NCBI RefSeq assembly: GCF_965638725.1
Contig: NC_134963.1
Location: 15,528,501 to 15,592,500 of the forward strand
Source of the DNA: Aptenodytes patagonicus
Taxonomy: Eukaryota; Chordata; Aves; Sphenisciformes; Spheniscidae
Length of the DNA stretch: 64,000 bases
Direction of reading: 5' to 3'
In this document: positions 44,301 to 55,000 of the stretch, in pieces
How positions within the stretch are numbered: position 1 is the stretch's first letter
How the letters are laid out: each line of letters begins with the position of its first letter
Program-made: the position numbers and the translations under genes
The notes under the pieces: model-generated
Seen by the model: only the letters and a program-made list of their open reading frames with translations
Database searches by the model: none
Told to the model about the DNA's origin: nothing

Positions 44301-45984
44301 CCTCCCAGGTGTTCCACTCACCTAGCTGAGGTGCTTGGTAAAACTCCAGGCAAGATCTCATGTGCGGCACCCTACATTTTCCCTTCTCAAATCGCTGCCA
44401 AAACACTCTACGTTGCGCTCTACCAGCTACAGATTTTATTTAGGACTCTCCGAGGGTTCTTTCACCGATTTCCCCGAGACGGACAGAGGGAAGAAGGTGA
44501 CCCAGAAACGGGCATACGGCAGACCCGTTTTCGTCTGGGTGTAACTGTTTTTCTCCGCGCTGAACCCTGAGAATTGCTGCTGGGCCTTGACCTCAATTTC
44601 CTGCTTTCTTATAGCCCAGGCTCGGGGCCGTTTCAGCCACTTTGGGTATCCAGGCAGATGTGAACTTAATTAAATCCAAGTGTCAAGCTTACGATACTCA
44701 GCTGCCAATTTAGATGTGCTGCTATCTCTGCAGGAACATGCAAAACGCTGGCAGAGTCTGCCAGCACCTTCACAGTGACAGAGGGACAGATTCTGATTTC
44801 CATTACGCCTGGCGTAAATCCAGAGCCAGCGGCTCGAGTCGGCATTAACGTCAACCTGACCGTTACACAAGCCCATCCTGGCGGTAGCAGTTTATAGGCT
44901 CTTGGGGAGATCGGTCTTAGAGACGATCCCTAGCAGTTCAACTTTGAAAAATAATAATTGAGCTTTTCAACGGGCCGGCCTAAGGAATAACACTGTACGC
45001 AGGGGACGGGAATACGTTGGGCACCTTCCAGCCTCTGTACGGGCTTCCAGCACAAGCAGAAGTTTTGCCCTACTCCAGAAATCCCACAGTAGCTACATGC
45101 AGGGAACCAAACATAATTAAAGAGAAATGACTACGCAGCCAGACTATGCGCTCTTCCTGAGCGGCCGGGACAAATGAAACGACAGAGCGAGTGTCACTGG
45201 AGGATCTGTTCTGAAATTTAATGTAGATGCTCGTTTAACAACAATCCTGCTGCGGGATGACTTCAGTTTTAAGATCCCCCCCCCCCCCGCCCCTTGCCCG
45301 TCCTCCCTTTCCAAACCCACGTCTGCCTCTCTTTCCCACCAGTGCTGGAGCCACCCTGGGGCCCCTCTGCCCTCGCTGAGGTTAAACAGGAAGGAAAACA
45401 CAAAGGGAGTGCGGCAAACGGGAACGTTTCCACTTCAGTCATGCCACGTGGGGCAACGCCACGCTCTTCCCGAGGCCTCTGGAGCGGCCGCCCGCGCGTC
45501 CTCCAGCTTTTGAGGAGCCACAGCATCCATTTCCCGCTCGCACTACGCTGATGAGGCCTACTGCCCTCCGCAGCTGGCCCAAACAAGAAGAAACCCCCCA
45601 GGTTACCCCCCCGCGGGGGTGAGCAGAAGAGGACGTTAACGCAAGCCCCTCTTTCTTCTCCGTTTCACCCCCGACATGTCGCCCTGGCAGGGGGCCTCTC
45701 CTGCCCCACAGCAAGGCCCACCGCCCCCGCGGCCCCACAGCCGGCGCCAGGCCCGTCCTGCAGCCGAGGAAGGGCTCACCCAGCGCGCCTTATTTTGCTG
45801 CAGCTGAAATGAGAACGTTAGCCCACCGGCCTGCGCTAACTCTGCTGATTTCACCTCAAAAAAACCCCCCCCCAGAAAATAAAGGCTCGGGTTGCCCAGC
45901 AGAAAGCCGCTGAAGGGAAGGGGTGCCAGGAGGGGACGGCACTTCGACCTGCGGCCCGGGCAAGGCCCTCAAACCGCCCCCTCC
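41308..45984 (-). other. ZMAT5 5'-UTR intron (inferred)
   Basis: The stretch lies between the first coding exon and the promoter. It is read as the intron that joins a non-coding exon at about 46120 to the coding exon. The acceptor just upstream of the ATG is not clear. No exon, RNA or transposon recognised. Composition is AT-richer than the left half. A C-run lies near 45279-45290. Confidence 0.55.
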
Positions 45985-46074
45985 GGACCCGGACCCGGAC
46001 CCGGACCCGGACCCGGACCCGGACCCGGACCCGGATCCGGATCCGGATCCGGACCCGGACCCGGACCCGGACCC
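45985..46074. repeat. (GGACCC)15 hexanucleotide array
   Basis: Fifteen uninterrupted hexamers. Twelve are GGACCC and units 9-11 are GGATCC. It lies 45 bases beyond the predicted ZMAT5 exon 1 donor, within intron 1 on the sense side. In the ZMAT5 transcript it would read (GGGUCC)n, with G-triplets at three-base spacing, a classic quadruplex-forming pattern. Confidence 0.97.
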
Positions 46075-46168
46075 GACCCCCCCGCCCGCTGCCCCCGGCC
46101 GGGCCCGGCGGTCGCTCACCTCCCACCAGGCCTCGGGCCTAGGCCGCGCGGCGCCTGCCGGGAGCGGC

Positions 46169-46189
46169 GCCTACATCTCCCAGAAGGCC
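46169..46189 (+). promoter_or_regulatory. ZNF143/STAF-like site, copy 1
   Basis: CCTACATCTCCCAGAAGGC resembles the ZNF143 consensus ACTACAATTCCCAGAATGC at most positions. Confidence 0.6.
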
Positions 46190-46210
46190 CAGCGGCGGGC
46201 CGGGAGCGGC

Positions 46211-46230
46211 GCCTACATCCCCCAGAAGGC
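46211..46230 (+). promoter_or_regulatory. ZNF143/STAF-like site, copy 2
   Basis: CCTACATCCCCCAGAAGGC is the second copy, exactly 42 bases downstream of the first, on the same helical face or nearly so (four turns). Confidence 0.55.
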
Positions 46231-46257
46231 TCCGCGCCGCCCCGCCACCGTCAGGCG

Positions 46258-46267
46258 GCGCATGCGC
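46258..46267. promoter_or_regulatory. NRF1 site (GCGCATGCGC)
   Basis: A perfect NRF1 palindrome 17 bases before the UQCR10 ATG. NRF1 is the usual activator of nuclear genes for respiratory-chain subunits, so the site fits the gene's role. Confidence 0.8.
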
Positions 46268-46280
46268 GGAGTGCGCGGGC

Positions 46281-46290
46281 AAGATGGCGC
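46281..46290 (+). promoter_or_regulatory. YY1-type site over UQCR10 start (AAGATGGCGC)
   Basis: AAGATGGCG is the YY1 core, overlapping the start codon, as in many vertebrate housekeeping genes where the element lies in the first exon. Confidence 0.65.
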
Positions 46291-46424
46291 TGCTGAGGCA
46301 GGCGTACAGCGCGCTGTTCCGCCGCACCTCCACCTTCGCCCTCACCATCGTCCTGGGCGCCGTCCTCTTCGAGCGCGCCTTCGACCAGGGCGCCGACGCC
46401 ATCTTCGAGCACCTCAACGAGGGG
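46284..46424 (+). CDS. UQCR10: UQCR10 exon 1
   Basis: Codes residues 1-47, through FDQGADAIFEHLNEG, then donor GTAAGG. It includes the single membrane helix. Confidence 0.97.
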
Positions 46425-48530
46425 GTAAGGAAGGGCGGCACCGCACCGCGGGCCCGCCCGGGCACGGGCCTGGGCCCTGAAGGTCAGGCCGGCCCCGCCT
46501 GGGCCCGGCCCCGGGGCCCGCACCTCGGGCTGCCCCCGGCTTCCCGGGCCCGCGGCTCGGCCCCTCGGCGTGCGGCAGGCGCTCCCCCGGGCTGAACTGC
46601 GACCTCGGTTTCCCCGAGGAGGCCCCCCCCCCCCCCCCCCCCCCCCCGAGCGCCTAGGCCGCGGGGCCGCAGTTCAGCGCTGCCCTGCGGCAGCTGCCCC
46701 CTCTGTGGAGGCTTTGCTGGTGTCGTGGCGCTCGGTAGTCAGGGCTTCGGTGTGCTCTTGGGCTTCTCTGGCTGCGGAGCCGCTGGGGGAAAGGTATCGA
46801 AGACGGCGAGATGCAGGAAGGTTAAAATGGATTGAGCTTTCTTTGCGCTCCGTAGGTCTGTAGCCCTCCGTCCTTCGCGAACTGCCCGTAGCAGAGGGAG
46901 GGGATAACGGTGACCGGGCAGGCACTGCCCAGTTGTGGCCGGGACGCGCAGCACCGTACCGGACAGCGGAGCCTGTCATCTCGGGCGTGAACGTTAGATG
47001 GGATGGGTCAAGTCGTCCTTCTGTTTCAAAGTAGAGCTGTGATGGGGTAACAACTGCCTGGGCACTGAGTCACACGGACAGGGCATATAACAGCGTCCTG
47101 GACAGGATGAGGTGGTGCAACGCGTGCCCCAAGAAAAGGTGCTGCTGTTCCCATCTTGCACCAAGTACACAAAAAGCTTAGTGTTTTGCACATTCCCTTC
47201 TGCAGCGCGGCGGTCCTCTTCCCTGTCCTGCAGCGCTGATGTGCCTCGGGTCTCTCGGAGCACCCGGGGCGCAGTTTCACAGGATAGCCAGGTCATCTTA
47301 GTGGCTCCGATGCTGGGAGGTGCTGCCCTGCGCCTTCCCTGACATGACAGCGTGACGGCTGCTCCTTGGTCTCCTGAACCAGGTCGTGAAACCAGCTGAA
47401 AACTGATACCAAACAAAGCGGCAGCTTCAGCGCCCTGAAGTAACTCACCGGGGGTTGGGTGAGCTGAGGAAATACAGTAAGAGCAAGACCGGGGCCCCTG
47501 TCTCCTCCTTTTTAGCAACAGTCAGTTGTTAAAAGCCGACGTAAAATCACATCTGAACTTCAGCTTTGCACTCAGCTCCTTTTTTTAATTGTAGCATTAA
47601 TTTTCTGTGTGCTAATGTTTTCTCAAGGAGGGTTTGAAAACAAATTACCAAGAAAGTTAACTTTTTTTGAAAATCTAAAGCATTGTCTATGACAAACAGC
47701 AAAGCACGGCACGCGCCTTGCCCTTGCGCAGTGCTTCCCTCAGTCCCCATTGTGCCAGCGGATTTCAGTGCCTGGAATAGGATTCTTCTGTGTATCCTCT
47801 ATCTCCGGGAGCAGAAATGCCTTCTCCAGTCTCAGTGGGAAGCCGAGGCAATGTGACTGGAATACTCTAGTAATCTCTGGCTCACAGAGTAGGAGAACAG
47901 GGGAAGTGGGATGTCTGCAGATTCCTCCCCGTCTAGTCTAAAAGCCGCGGAGCCCCCCGCATGCCTTCCCTGTCCTGCAGACCCGGGTACGGGACTCCGT
48001 CCGCCGCCTCCTCCACAGGCAGGACGAGCGTGGGGAGCTGAGGCACGGCAGCATCGGTGGGTGCTGTTCTCGCTAAGCCCCGAAAGAAGGGTGGGAAGGT
48101 GGAGGGGACAGAGAAAGCAGTAAGAGGACAAACTGTTCCACAGCAGAAAGCAGCTTCATGGCCCCAGAGCGGGCTCGTGGCTGCTCGGCTGCCGTCTAGC
48201 TGCTCCTCCTGAAACCTTTGTGTGGGACTGTTGCTGTTGTGGAGCAGGGTGTGCCCAGGCGTAGCGGGGAAGCGCAGGATGACAGTACCCACGCCGTCGT
48301 GTACCCTGGTAGTACTTGTGGATGTGTTTTCGTACAAACTCTTCTTTCCCCTCCTGCTGTTGCCTGTTGCAGACACAGGTTTCATGATAACTTGCATTTT
48401 AAAGTGAAGCTTTAGCCAGCTTTTCAGTGGTCCTGGGATAAAGATTACCATTTGGGGGTTTGTTTGTTTGTTTTACATACAGAAACTGTGGAAACACATC
48501 AAGCACAAGTATGAGAGAAGTGAAGACTGA
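46284..48530 (+). CDS. UQCR10: UQCR10, complex III subunit 9 (7.2 kDa), complete in two exons
   Basis: Exons are 46284-46424 (47 codons) and 48483-48530 (15 codons plus TGA), joined in phase 0 across a GTAAGG donor and a TTTTACATACAG acceptor. The 62-residue product reads MALLRQAYSALFRRTSTFAL and includes FERAFDQGADAI, the family signature, ending KLWKHIKHKYERSED. One transmembrane helix covers about residues 16-32. It is the small inner-membrane subunit of cytochrome bc1 that contacts cytochrome c1 and the Rieske protein. The human protein is 63 residues. The promoter carries an NRF1 site, consistent with coordinated control of respiratory genes. Confidence 0.97.
46425..48482 (+). other. UQCR10 intron
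   Basis: A 2.06-kb intron. It holds a 25-base C homopolymer at 46623-46647, and the first 400 bases belong to the CpG island. No nested gene recognised. Confidence 0.8.
48483..48530 (+). CDS. UQCR10: UQCR10 exon 2
   Basis: Codes KLWKHIKHKYERSED and TGA (48528-48530). Human ends KLWKHIKHKYENK, so the bird tail is two residues longer. Confidence 0.97.
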   Translation, partial: KLWKHIKHKYERSED

Positions 48531-48734
48531 AATGCTTAGCAGCGGGATCCAGCCTGGGGTGGCAAAAGACACTGCAGAGAAGGATTCGGTCTCCTGAAAC
48601 TGGTTATATCAAAATGGAAATGGGATTCCTGATTGAACAACTCCGAGCCAAATTGTATCAGCCACCTACTGATATGATGTAAACCAAGATGGACTCCAGG
48701 AGTTCTGCTGCTGTACTCAAACTTGCTGGGTTAA

Positions 48735-48740
48735 AATAAA
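48735..48740 (+). terminator. UQCR10: UQCR10 poly(A) signal
   Basis: AATAAA about 205 bases after the stop, followed by GT-rich sequence (TGGTCCGTGTCTCGTGCCTG), a good downstream element. Confidence 0.85.
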
Positions 48741-48764
48741 AAATTCTTGGTCCGTGTCTCGTGC

Positions 48765-51300
48765 CTGTGTGTTCACCTGACTTATCCTTTGGCCTGGTTG
48801 TAACTTCTCCTTATCTAGGAGATGGGGAACGCTTAAATACATGGCCCGACACCTTAGCTTCAAGACACTGTGAGAAATCACAACGTCCTAAAAATGGTTT
48901 GAAAGACTTGAAAGCATTTATACAGCTGTGGTCTACTGACACTACCCTTGGCTTCTGCCTGATGAGAACTTTAAGAGCGGGGTAAGGAGCTGTCTGCTTT
49001 CTTCTAGCCTTGTTCAAAGAAAAGTGACTTAAAATCGTTTACATCTTTGATGCAGGACTGTGCTGGTTCTGTGCCTGTCATCCTTTCACAGCTGCAGCAC
49101 GTGCTGCTGCCACCCCTGCCTTAACCAGCGAGGAATCTGCCTCACCGCTGGCCCTTTGAGCCTCTGAGCTACTGCAGGCGAGCGCTGCATCAGTCTGCCG
49201 AGATGAAAATGGGGACGGTGTGTAGCTTTTAGCTTGTCCAAAACCTACTGAAAAGGGATGTAGGTCTCCTTCCTAGCTATTTCTGTGCCTTCTGGCTCTT
49301 CAAGTGGCTCGAGGGGCAGAACTGTCTTGTCAGGCTTGTGTGGTACGCTACGAGCCTGCCTCCGTCCTGTCTGATCAAAGGGGAGCTGCTGAGAAGGGAG
49401 AGGAACCACTTAAGCTCTGCAAGGAGCGTTCAGCCCTAGGGCTGGGTGTGCGGCTCCAGCCTCTGCTCCAGCAGCTGGCTGTGGGAGGGGAAGGAGTAAT
49501 TCTCTCCTCAGCAACTTCACTGAAGAGTCCACCCCTGTTCTTGGTGGCCATTTCAAACACATCTTTCTTCACAGGGAAGGGCGATTCTGATGCTGTTCGG
49601 GGTAATGATTCAGTTAATTACTCTGGGCTCTCGGGTGGCTGAAGGAAGATCTGGCTGAGTGACTCCCACACTCTTCCCCCTTTCCCAGCCCAGAAGCCAC
49701 ATCTCTCCCTCCTCACTATATTTTCCCTAATAGGGAGGAATTTTAAGCAATGGATGAGGCAGAGCAAATTAGAGCCAGTGCTAATGAAAGAAGCTTTATT
49801 GGGTTTGCAGATAGGTGTCAGGAGTAAAACATTAAGAACACAAAGAGGACTTAAAAAACATTGTGCTTGTGTTTCTTGAGCAAAAAAAAACAACTACAGC
49901 TTTCACAGTCCCAGCTGTGCTTTTATAGAGATGCTTAAGAGGAACGGTTTAAGCTTTCTTGGGATAATCTTGTACAGCGTAAGACTGCCTGTTGTAGTGC
50001 CAGCTCTGTCTGCAGTGCTGATAGCTTCACGCTACGCTGAGCGGGTGAGAGAGATTTGCAGCTTCTTAGAAGCAAGAGCTGAAGATGAACACAGTATTAG
50101 GAAGGGGGAGACAGCGTTGTAGCGGACTGGCAGAAAGTAAATGAAGCTATTAGTCCAGCGAACAGTAGCTATAGGAGAGCAGAGAGTTAGTTATCCTAGC
50201 AGGCGATTTCCCTTGACTGGATTTGGGGAAGTTGGTAAATGTAATTCCCTTTTTCTTATGCCTTGCCATTAGGGGGTTTGGGCAGTACTGCTATGCAAGG
50301 AAAAAATCTTGTCCTCGGAGCACTCAGGACTTCATTCTATTTGCATAGCGGCGACAGCCATTCCTACGCTTTCTGAAAGCAGCCCCAGCACAGCGGCGTT
50401 CGGCAGCAGCGCTAACCACACAGCCCCCGAGTCCCCGCCCTCTGCGTAAAACTAGGCAGCGACGGACGTGCCTACAGAGCTTATTACCAAAGCGCTCCTT
50501 CTGCGGCGTTCGGAAGCGGGAAGGCAGCACTAGGTTTACCCTGGAACAGTAGCTCTAACACTACGTAACCCACCGCTAATTGTCTCAGCACGCGGATGAC
50601 AACCACAGGCGCCTTTGCAGTACTAGGAAAAAAAACAAACCAAAAAAACCCAGAGAGCGTGGTGGTGGGGAGATGGCACTCCGAGCAGATTAACCAAGCA
50701 AAGCCTAATTGTTTACCTGAAAGTTCACCTTCACGATGGGGACAGCACTCCAAAAAACATGCTAATGCTCCGTGACAACAGCAACTGGAACAGTTTTATC
50801 ACCAGCTGCTGGCAGACACTCCAGGCTCGCCTAGGCACAGTGTAGCGGCCATCGCCGTGGCATCTGAGCACCCCACAAACAGGTTACAAAGTACACTCAG
50901 TAATTTGTGCGTCTCCCTGCGTAGGGAACGTCCTTTCAGCAGCTACAAACTGCTGTTTACTATTAACTCCCAGCCTTCCCAACAGCAAACGTGATGATCG
51001 GGGCAGGTCTGCGTCACAGAGTGTGACAAGTGGTTACTGGGGAGGCAGCTCCCCAGGGACTCTGACCCTGCTGCCTTCAACTCTGATTTCCATACTGCCG
51101 TCATCTTGCTTAGGACGCCTTGATCCTGATTTTCAGGTATCTTTAGCCTCGGTGGCTGTGGCTTGATCTCATCACACTAAACCAACACAAAACAGCAACT
51201 GAATTTCACTGCCTGCAGATACAGCACATCAAAAGGCTTGTTGAGGTTCCTCCAAGTTAAAGATCAATACGGTTCGTAAGAGCCTAAAACACCAACTAAA
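48765..51300. other. UQCR10-ASCC2 tail-to-tail intergenic region
   Basis: No coding feature recognised. A minus-strand AATAAA at 49795-49800 could be a distal ASCC2 poly(A) signal. A slightly GC-richer patch near 50380-50520 contains GCGGCGTTCGG twice (about 50393 and 50503). Open frames lack support. Confidence 0.5.
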
Positions 51301-51312
51301 AGATTTAAATCA

Positions 51313-51318
51313 TTTATT
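51313..51318 (-). terminator. ASCC2: ASCC2 poly(A) signal (preferred)
   Basis: AATAAA on the minus strand, about 585 bases after the ASCC2 stop. GT-rich sequence (TTAGTTGGTGTTTTAGG) follows within 30 bases. It is preferred over the more distal AATAAA at 49795-49800. Confidence 0.6.
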
Positions 51319-51902
51319 TGCACAATCTGTTTTCACACGCCTCACTCAAGGGACAGAAATTTATGATAAGGTCTTATTCACCTGAACTCCTGTGTGTCTG
51401 TCGGCAACGGGAATAGCCTGAGCATTTCCTTATCAACCTTCAAGTTGCACTTCAGGATAAGGCATTTCAGTGGAGCAGAAAGCTGTGAGGGCTGTTCCAG
51501 GGAAGCCTTGCTCTCAGAGCTGCCCGCTGCATGGCCTGGAAGCCCGCTTGAGTTGCGGAGAGGGTGCAAGGAGCCAGTACGAAAATAAAATTCTCAGAAT
51601 TATAAATAGTACAAAAGGAAACGAATGGCTGGTGCAGCCTGTCCGATGCCTCGCGGTGCAGCCCACCGTCATACACACGTCCCTCTATGAACTGAAGAGC
51701 GGTCAGGGTCTGCCTGGAGGGCAGTTCCTTTCTGTGAACGGGCAGCCCTCCCACAGGGCGTGCGATTCTGCATGAGCTGAAGTGCCAGGTATTGAACCAC
51801 GACATCCAGTCCCCTGAGCAAAGGGAGTGCCGAGGGAACGGAGCACAACTGCCTCCTCCTAAGCAGAGGACTGGGGATGATGCAACACCTGCGCTGAGTC
51901 TT

Positions 51903-52071
51903 TCAGGAAGGAATCATGCCTTTATTCCGCTTTCTGTCAGCCATGACTCGTCGATTATGGTTAGCTCTTGTGCTTTTGTTTGCTTCCTTCCTCCTTCGTT
52001 CCTGCACTGTCTCCCGGTTCTGCCCGTGGCCCTTCACATTCCCAACAACAGCAGAGCTGTCGTGCTTGTGC
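51903..52071 (-). CDS. ASCC2: ASCC2 last coding exon
   Basis: Reads HKHDSSAVVGNVKGHGQNRE, continues through ERRKKEANK and ANHNRR, and ends DRKRNKGMIPS with TGA (51905-51903). The acceptor is TGTGTGCTCCAG. It is strongly basic. Confidence 0.96.
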
Positions 52072-55000
52072 CTGGAGCACACAGAAAAAGGACATCACAA
52101 CAAGCACACTGCCCGCTTGGGGGACAAAACAGACTGATCCTGAGAAACAACCAGGTGTGAGGAGTTCAGCCGTCGGGCCTTGAGCCTCGGCTCACCCCAG
52201 CTCTGCAGGGCTTCTGCAATAGCTGAGCATCAGCATCAGCCACACAATGACTGTCCCCTTCTACGCACTGAGTCAGTCAGTGAAAGCCAGCTGTTAACTG
52301 TCCTGAAATCCCTGTGGGAGCTGTTCAAGCTCTGGGAAGCTGTGCTCTCCAAGATCCTATCTTGCACAGGGTTCTGCTGCTTACGATAAAGGGACATGCC
52401 TACCCATTTGATGGTACAGAACAACCAGCAGTGAAGTAAAAGTTGGGCGAGGAAGTTACCACCACACCGGTAGTGACCTTGATGTACAGGAATGTCAAGG
52501 AACAGGTGTAGCCTCAACAATTGCAGTCAGCAGCAAAACACCTGCTAACTGCAGAGCCACGGTTTCACCCTGCAGAGGGAGATGCTTACTTACCCCTTCC
52601 TCGCAAGGTAAGCCAGCCGCCTGGCTTCAGCTCTCTCCCGCAGTACAGCTGGGTCCTGCACAAAGTGGTCCTACCACGAGAAGGAAGGAAAGAGGTCAGT
52701 AAACTCATCAGCATCATGCAAAAAGCTAGAGCAGGAGGTGATTCTGTTGGACCATGGAGCAGAGTCAATTCATTGTTCATTATCTCTTCTTGGCTGAGCC
52801 AGCAGGATTGGCGTCTGACTCTAAACACAAAACCTGGCAGAAAACCTGACTGAGACTTCTTCCCACATCCTACCTCTGCCAGGAACACCAATGTCACTAT
52901 TTCCAGTATATCCATGACAACAGAGCATCGGTGACCCTCAAAGCGTTCTGCCGGCATCATCTGTCTATGGAATAAAGGAGATTAAACCTCTCCACGGAGT
53001 AAGTGTCATTGCTCCAGTATGGTTAGCCTAGGGAGCAGTGGATAGCTGTACTCGGGGGACATTTCACAGTCCAGCAGACCGCAGAAGTAGCCACTCTGAA
53101 AGGCAGCTCAGTCTCCATGATAAAAGATTCACTCTCTGAAAGAGGAAATCTGCTCCACATCACTCTGCAGGTGAAGCAGGTAAGACACATGGTAAATCTT
53201 AATGCAACTCCACCCACAAACTAAATGTCACCTTTGTTCTTTCCTTTTCAGCTTCCTCCTCCTCCTCTTCATCCTCTTCCTCTTCCTCCTGTCCTTCCTC
53301 CTGTCCTTTAGGTCTCAAGACCTGAGGAATTGTGAATGGCCTGAGAATTAAGACACAAACAGTCAGCAATGAAGACAGTACAGCCACAAACGTTTCACTG
53401 AACAGCATATCCTTTTTGGTTTGCATCCTATCTTTCAAATATGAGAATCTACACATTTCATGGACTTGTTTTTTTTCCTTCAGAAAAAGAAGACGACACG
53501 CAGTAACTAATGACACATTTACTGTGGGCAATTAACGAACACATGTTCTTCACTGGGGAATGTTCACTATGAAGTTGTTACTGAAAATAATAATAGTTAA
53601 AAAAAAGGAGCAGGTCAGGAAAAACCTGAAACCTCACAAGGAATTTCTCCAAGGAAACAACTGCTTCCTCTGGGAGAAGGGGGTCCAGGCACAGCCACGA
53701 GGCATTAGTAAGGGGTATACTTTGCTAGGCTTTAGCTCACCAGTCGGGGAGCATCTATTGTACAAAGACAAACCCTCAAACCTCAAGCTCAAACTCAGAC
53801 AGAAACATTAATGCTCAGAAAGTGCTATGCTCCAAAACCTCTATGACTGGTCAGTGGTTATCCACAGAGCCCCAGTTTCATTGCTGTGCCCCAGTTTCAT
53901 ACAGGGGGAAATGCTTGGAGAAATCCATCAAAGCTTTATGAATCACCCTGCACAGCAGAGCAACAAAGGACCGGAGGCAGAATTTACCACATGCCTATAG
54001 CTCTTCTTTAATATGTATCTATATGTGTGCACGTGCTTAAATTCTATCGGAATTCAGATCCACCATTCCACTGTCAAAGAAATAAATGTAAAACCAAAAA
54101 AGCCTTTGTTACTTCAAACCTATAGATCTAGTTTTCAGCGGTAACATTCACCAATTGTTCCAACTGCCTTTCTAGGAGCAGTGAGCACCTGAAATAGGGG
54201 AAAAGACCCGAGTGCCACACTGTTACAGGCAAACTACAAAAAGGATTTAAATTGAAGCCTCACCATGCTTCAGGAGGGGAAAAAAACCCCAAAAACCCAC
54301 AACAAAAGGGACAAAGGAATCCCAAAGATGCATTTTGGTTTGAGGTTAGAAACAGTGACATCTTCATAACACATCAGAATTTAAAAGGCCACTTTCAGAA
54401 ATGTTAAACCAGCTTTTAACACGTGTTTTCTATCACTAGCTCTTATTTCTAAAATAAATATTCTACAACCCCCATCCCAAACTAACCCTTTGCTTCCTAA
54501 AAGCTAGTTGCCTCCAGCTGTCAAGTCATTGTGGAGAGTGCTGTGCAGTCATCACAGACTGAATTCTGGGTGTCAGCACGCCGAGATGTCAGAGGGGATT
54601 AGAAAGGAGAAGTCCGGTTGTACAGTTTTCCAAATTTTGAAGTTTTCCTTTGCTAACCAGCCATTTTACATTGCCCAGCTACACTCAATCCTCATGATTC
54701 AAGATAGCCCATTTTCCCCCGCTGCAGGATAGTTTTCTATAAGCAGAAGCACTGCTGAGTGCAAGTTTCAACACAATGGCGAATTCCCCTCTTAGATTTG
54801 TTGGTTAGTTGAGGCAACGGCTGAGTCCTGCAGACACAGAAAGTGGAAGCCCGAGAACATCCTGGGCGCATGCCATGGCAACACTCCCTACCAACAGGGG
54901 AAGGGAGACCCAAGTCTCCCTCCTTGCACGTTACAGAGAAAGCAGCAGCAGCAGGAAAAGGGGTGGTTTGAAGCAAGAACGTCCTCATTGAGGAACAGAG

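Larger units (their letters stand above)
46157..46240. repeat. 42-bp tandem duplication in the promoter
   Basis: Two adjacent copies (46157-46198 and 46199-46240). Both begin GCCGGGAGCGGCGCCTACAT and continue with CCCAGAAGGC. They differ at one base in the first 33 and then diverge. Confidence 0.93.
46120..46283. promoter_or_regulatory. Bidirectional CpG-island promoter, ZMAT5 / UQCR10
   Basis: A strong minus-strand donor (GTGGGAG then GTGAGCG, boundary at 46120/46119) marks the end of a ZMAT5 non-coding first exon. The UQCR10 ATG is at 46284 on the other strand. Both transcription starts must therefore lie within about 160 bases. The interval holds two ZNF143-like sites in a 42-bp tandem duplication, an NRF1 palindrome and a YY1-type site at the UQCR10 start. 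No TATA box is visible. The head-to-head arrangement matches the human locus. Confidence 0.85.

Noticed and set aside
45856-46126. Gly-Ser and Arg-Val dipeptide repeat frames
   Set aside because: They are translations of the (GGACCC)n array. I do not propose a coding gene, although the repeat itself is reported.
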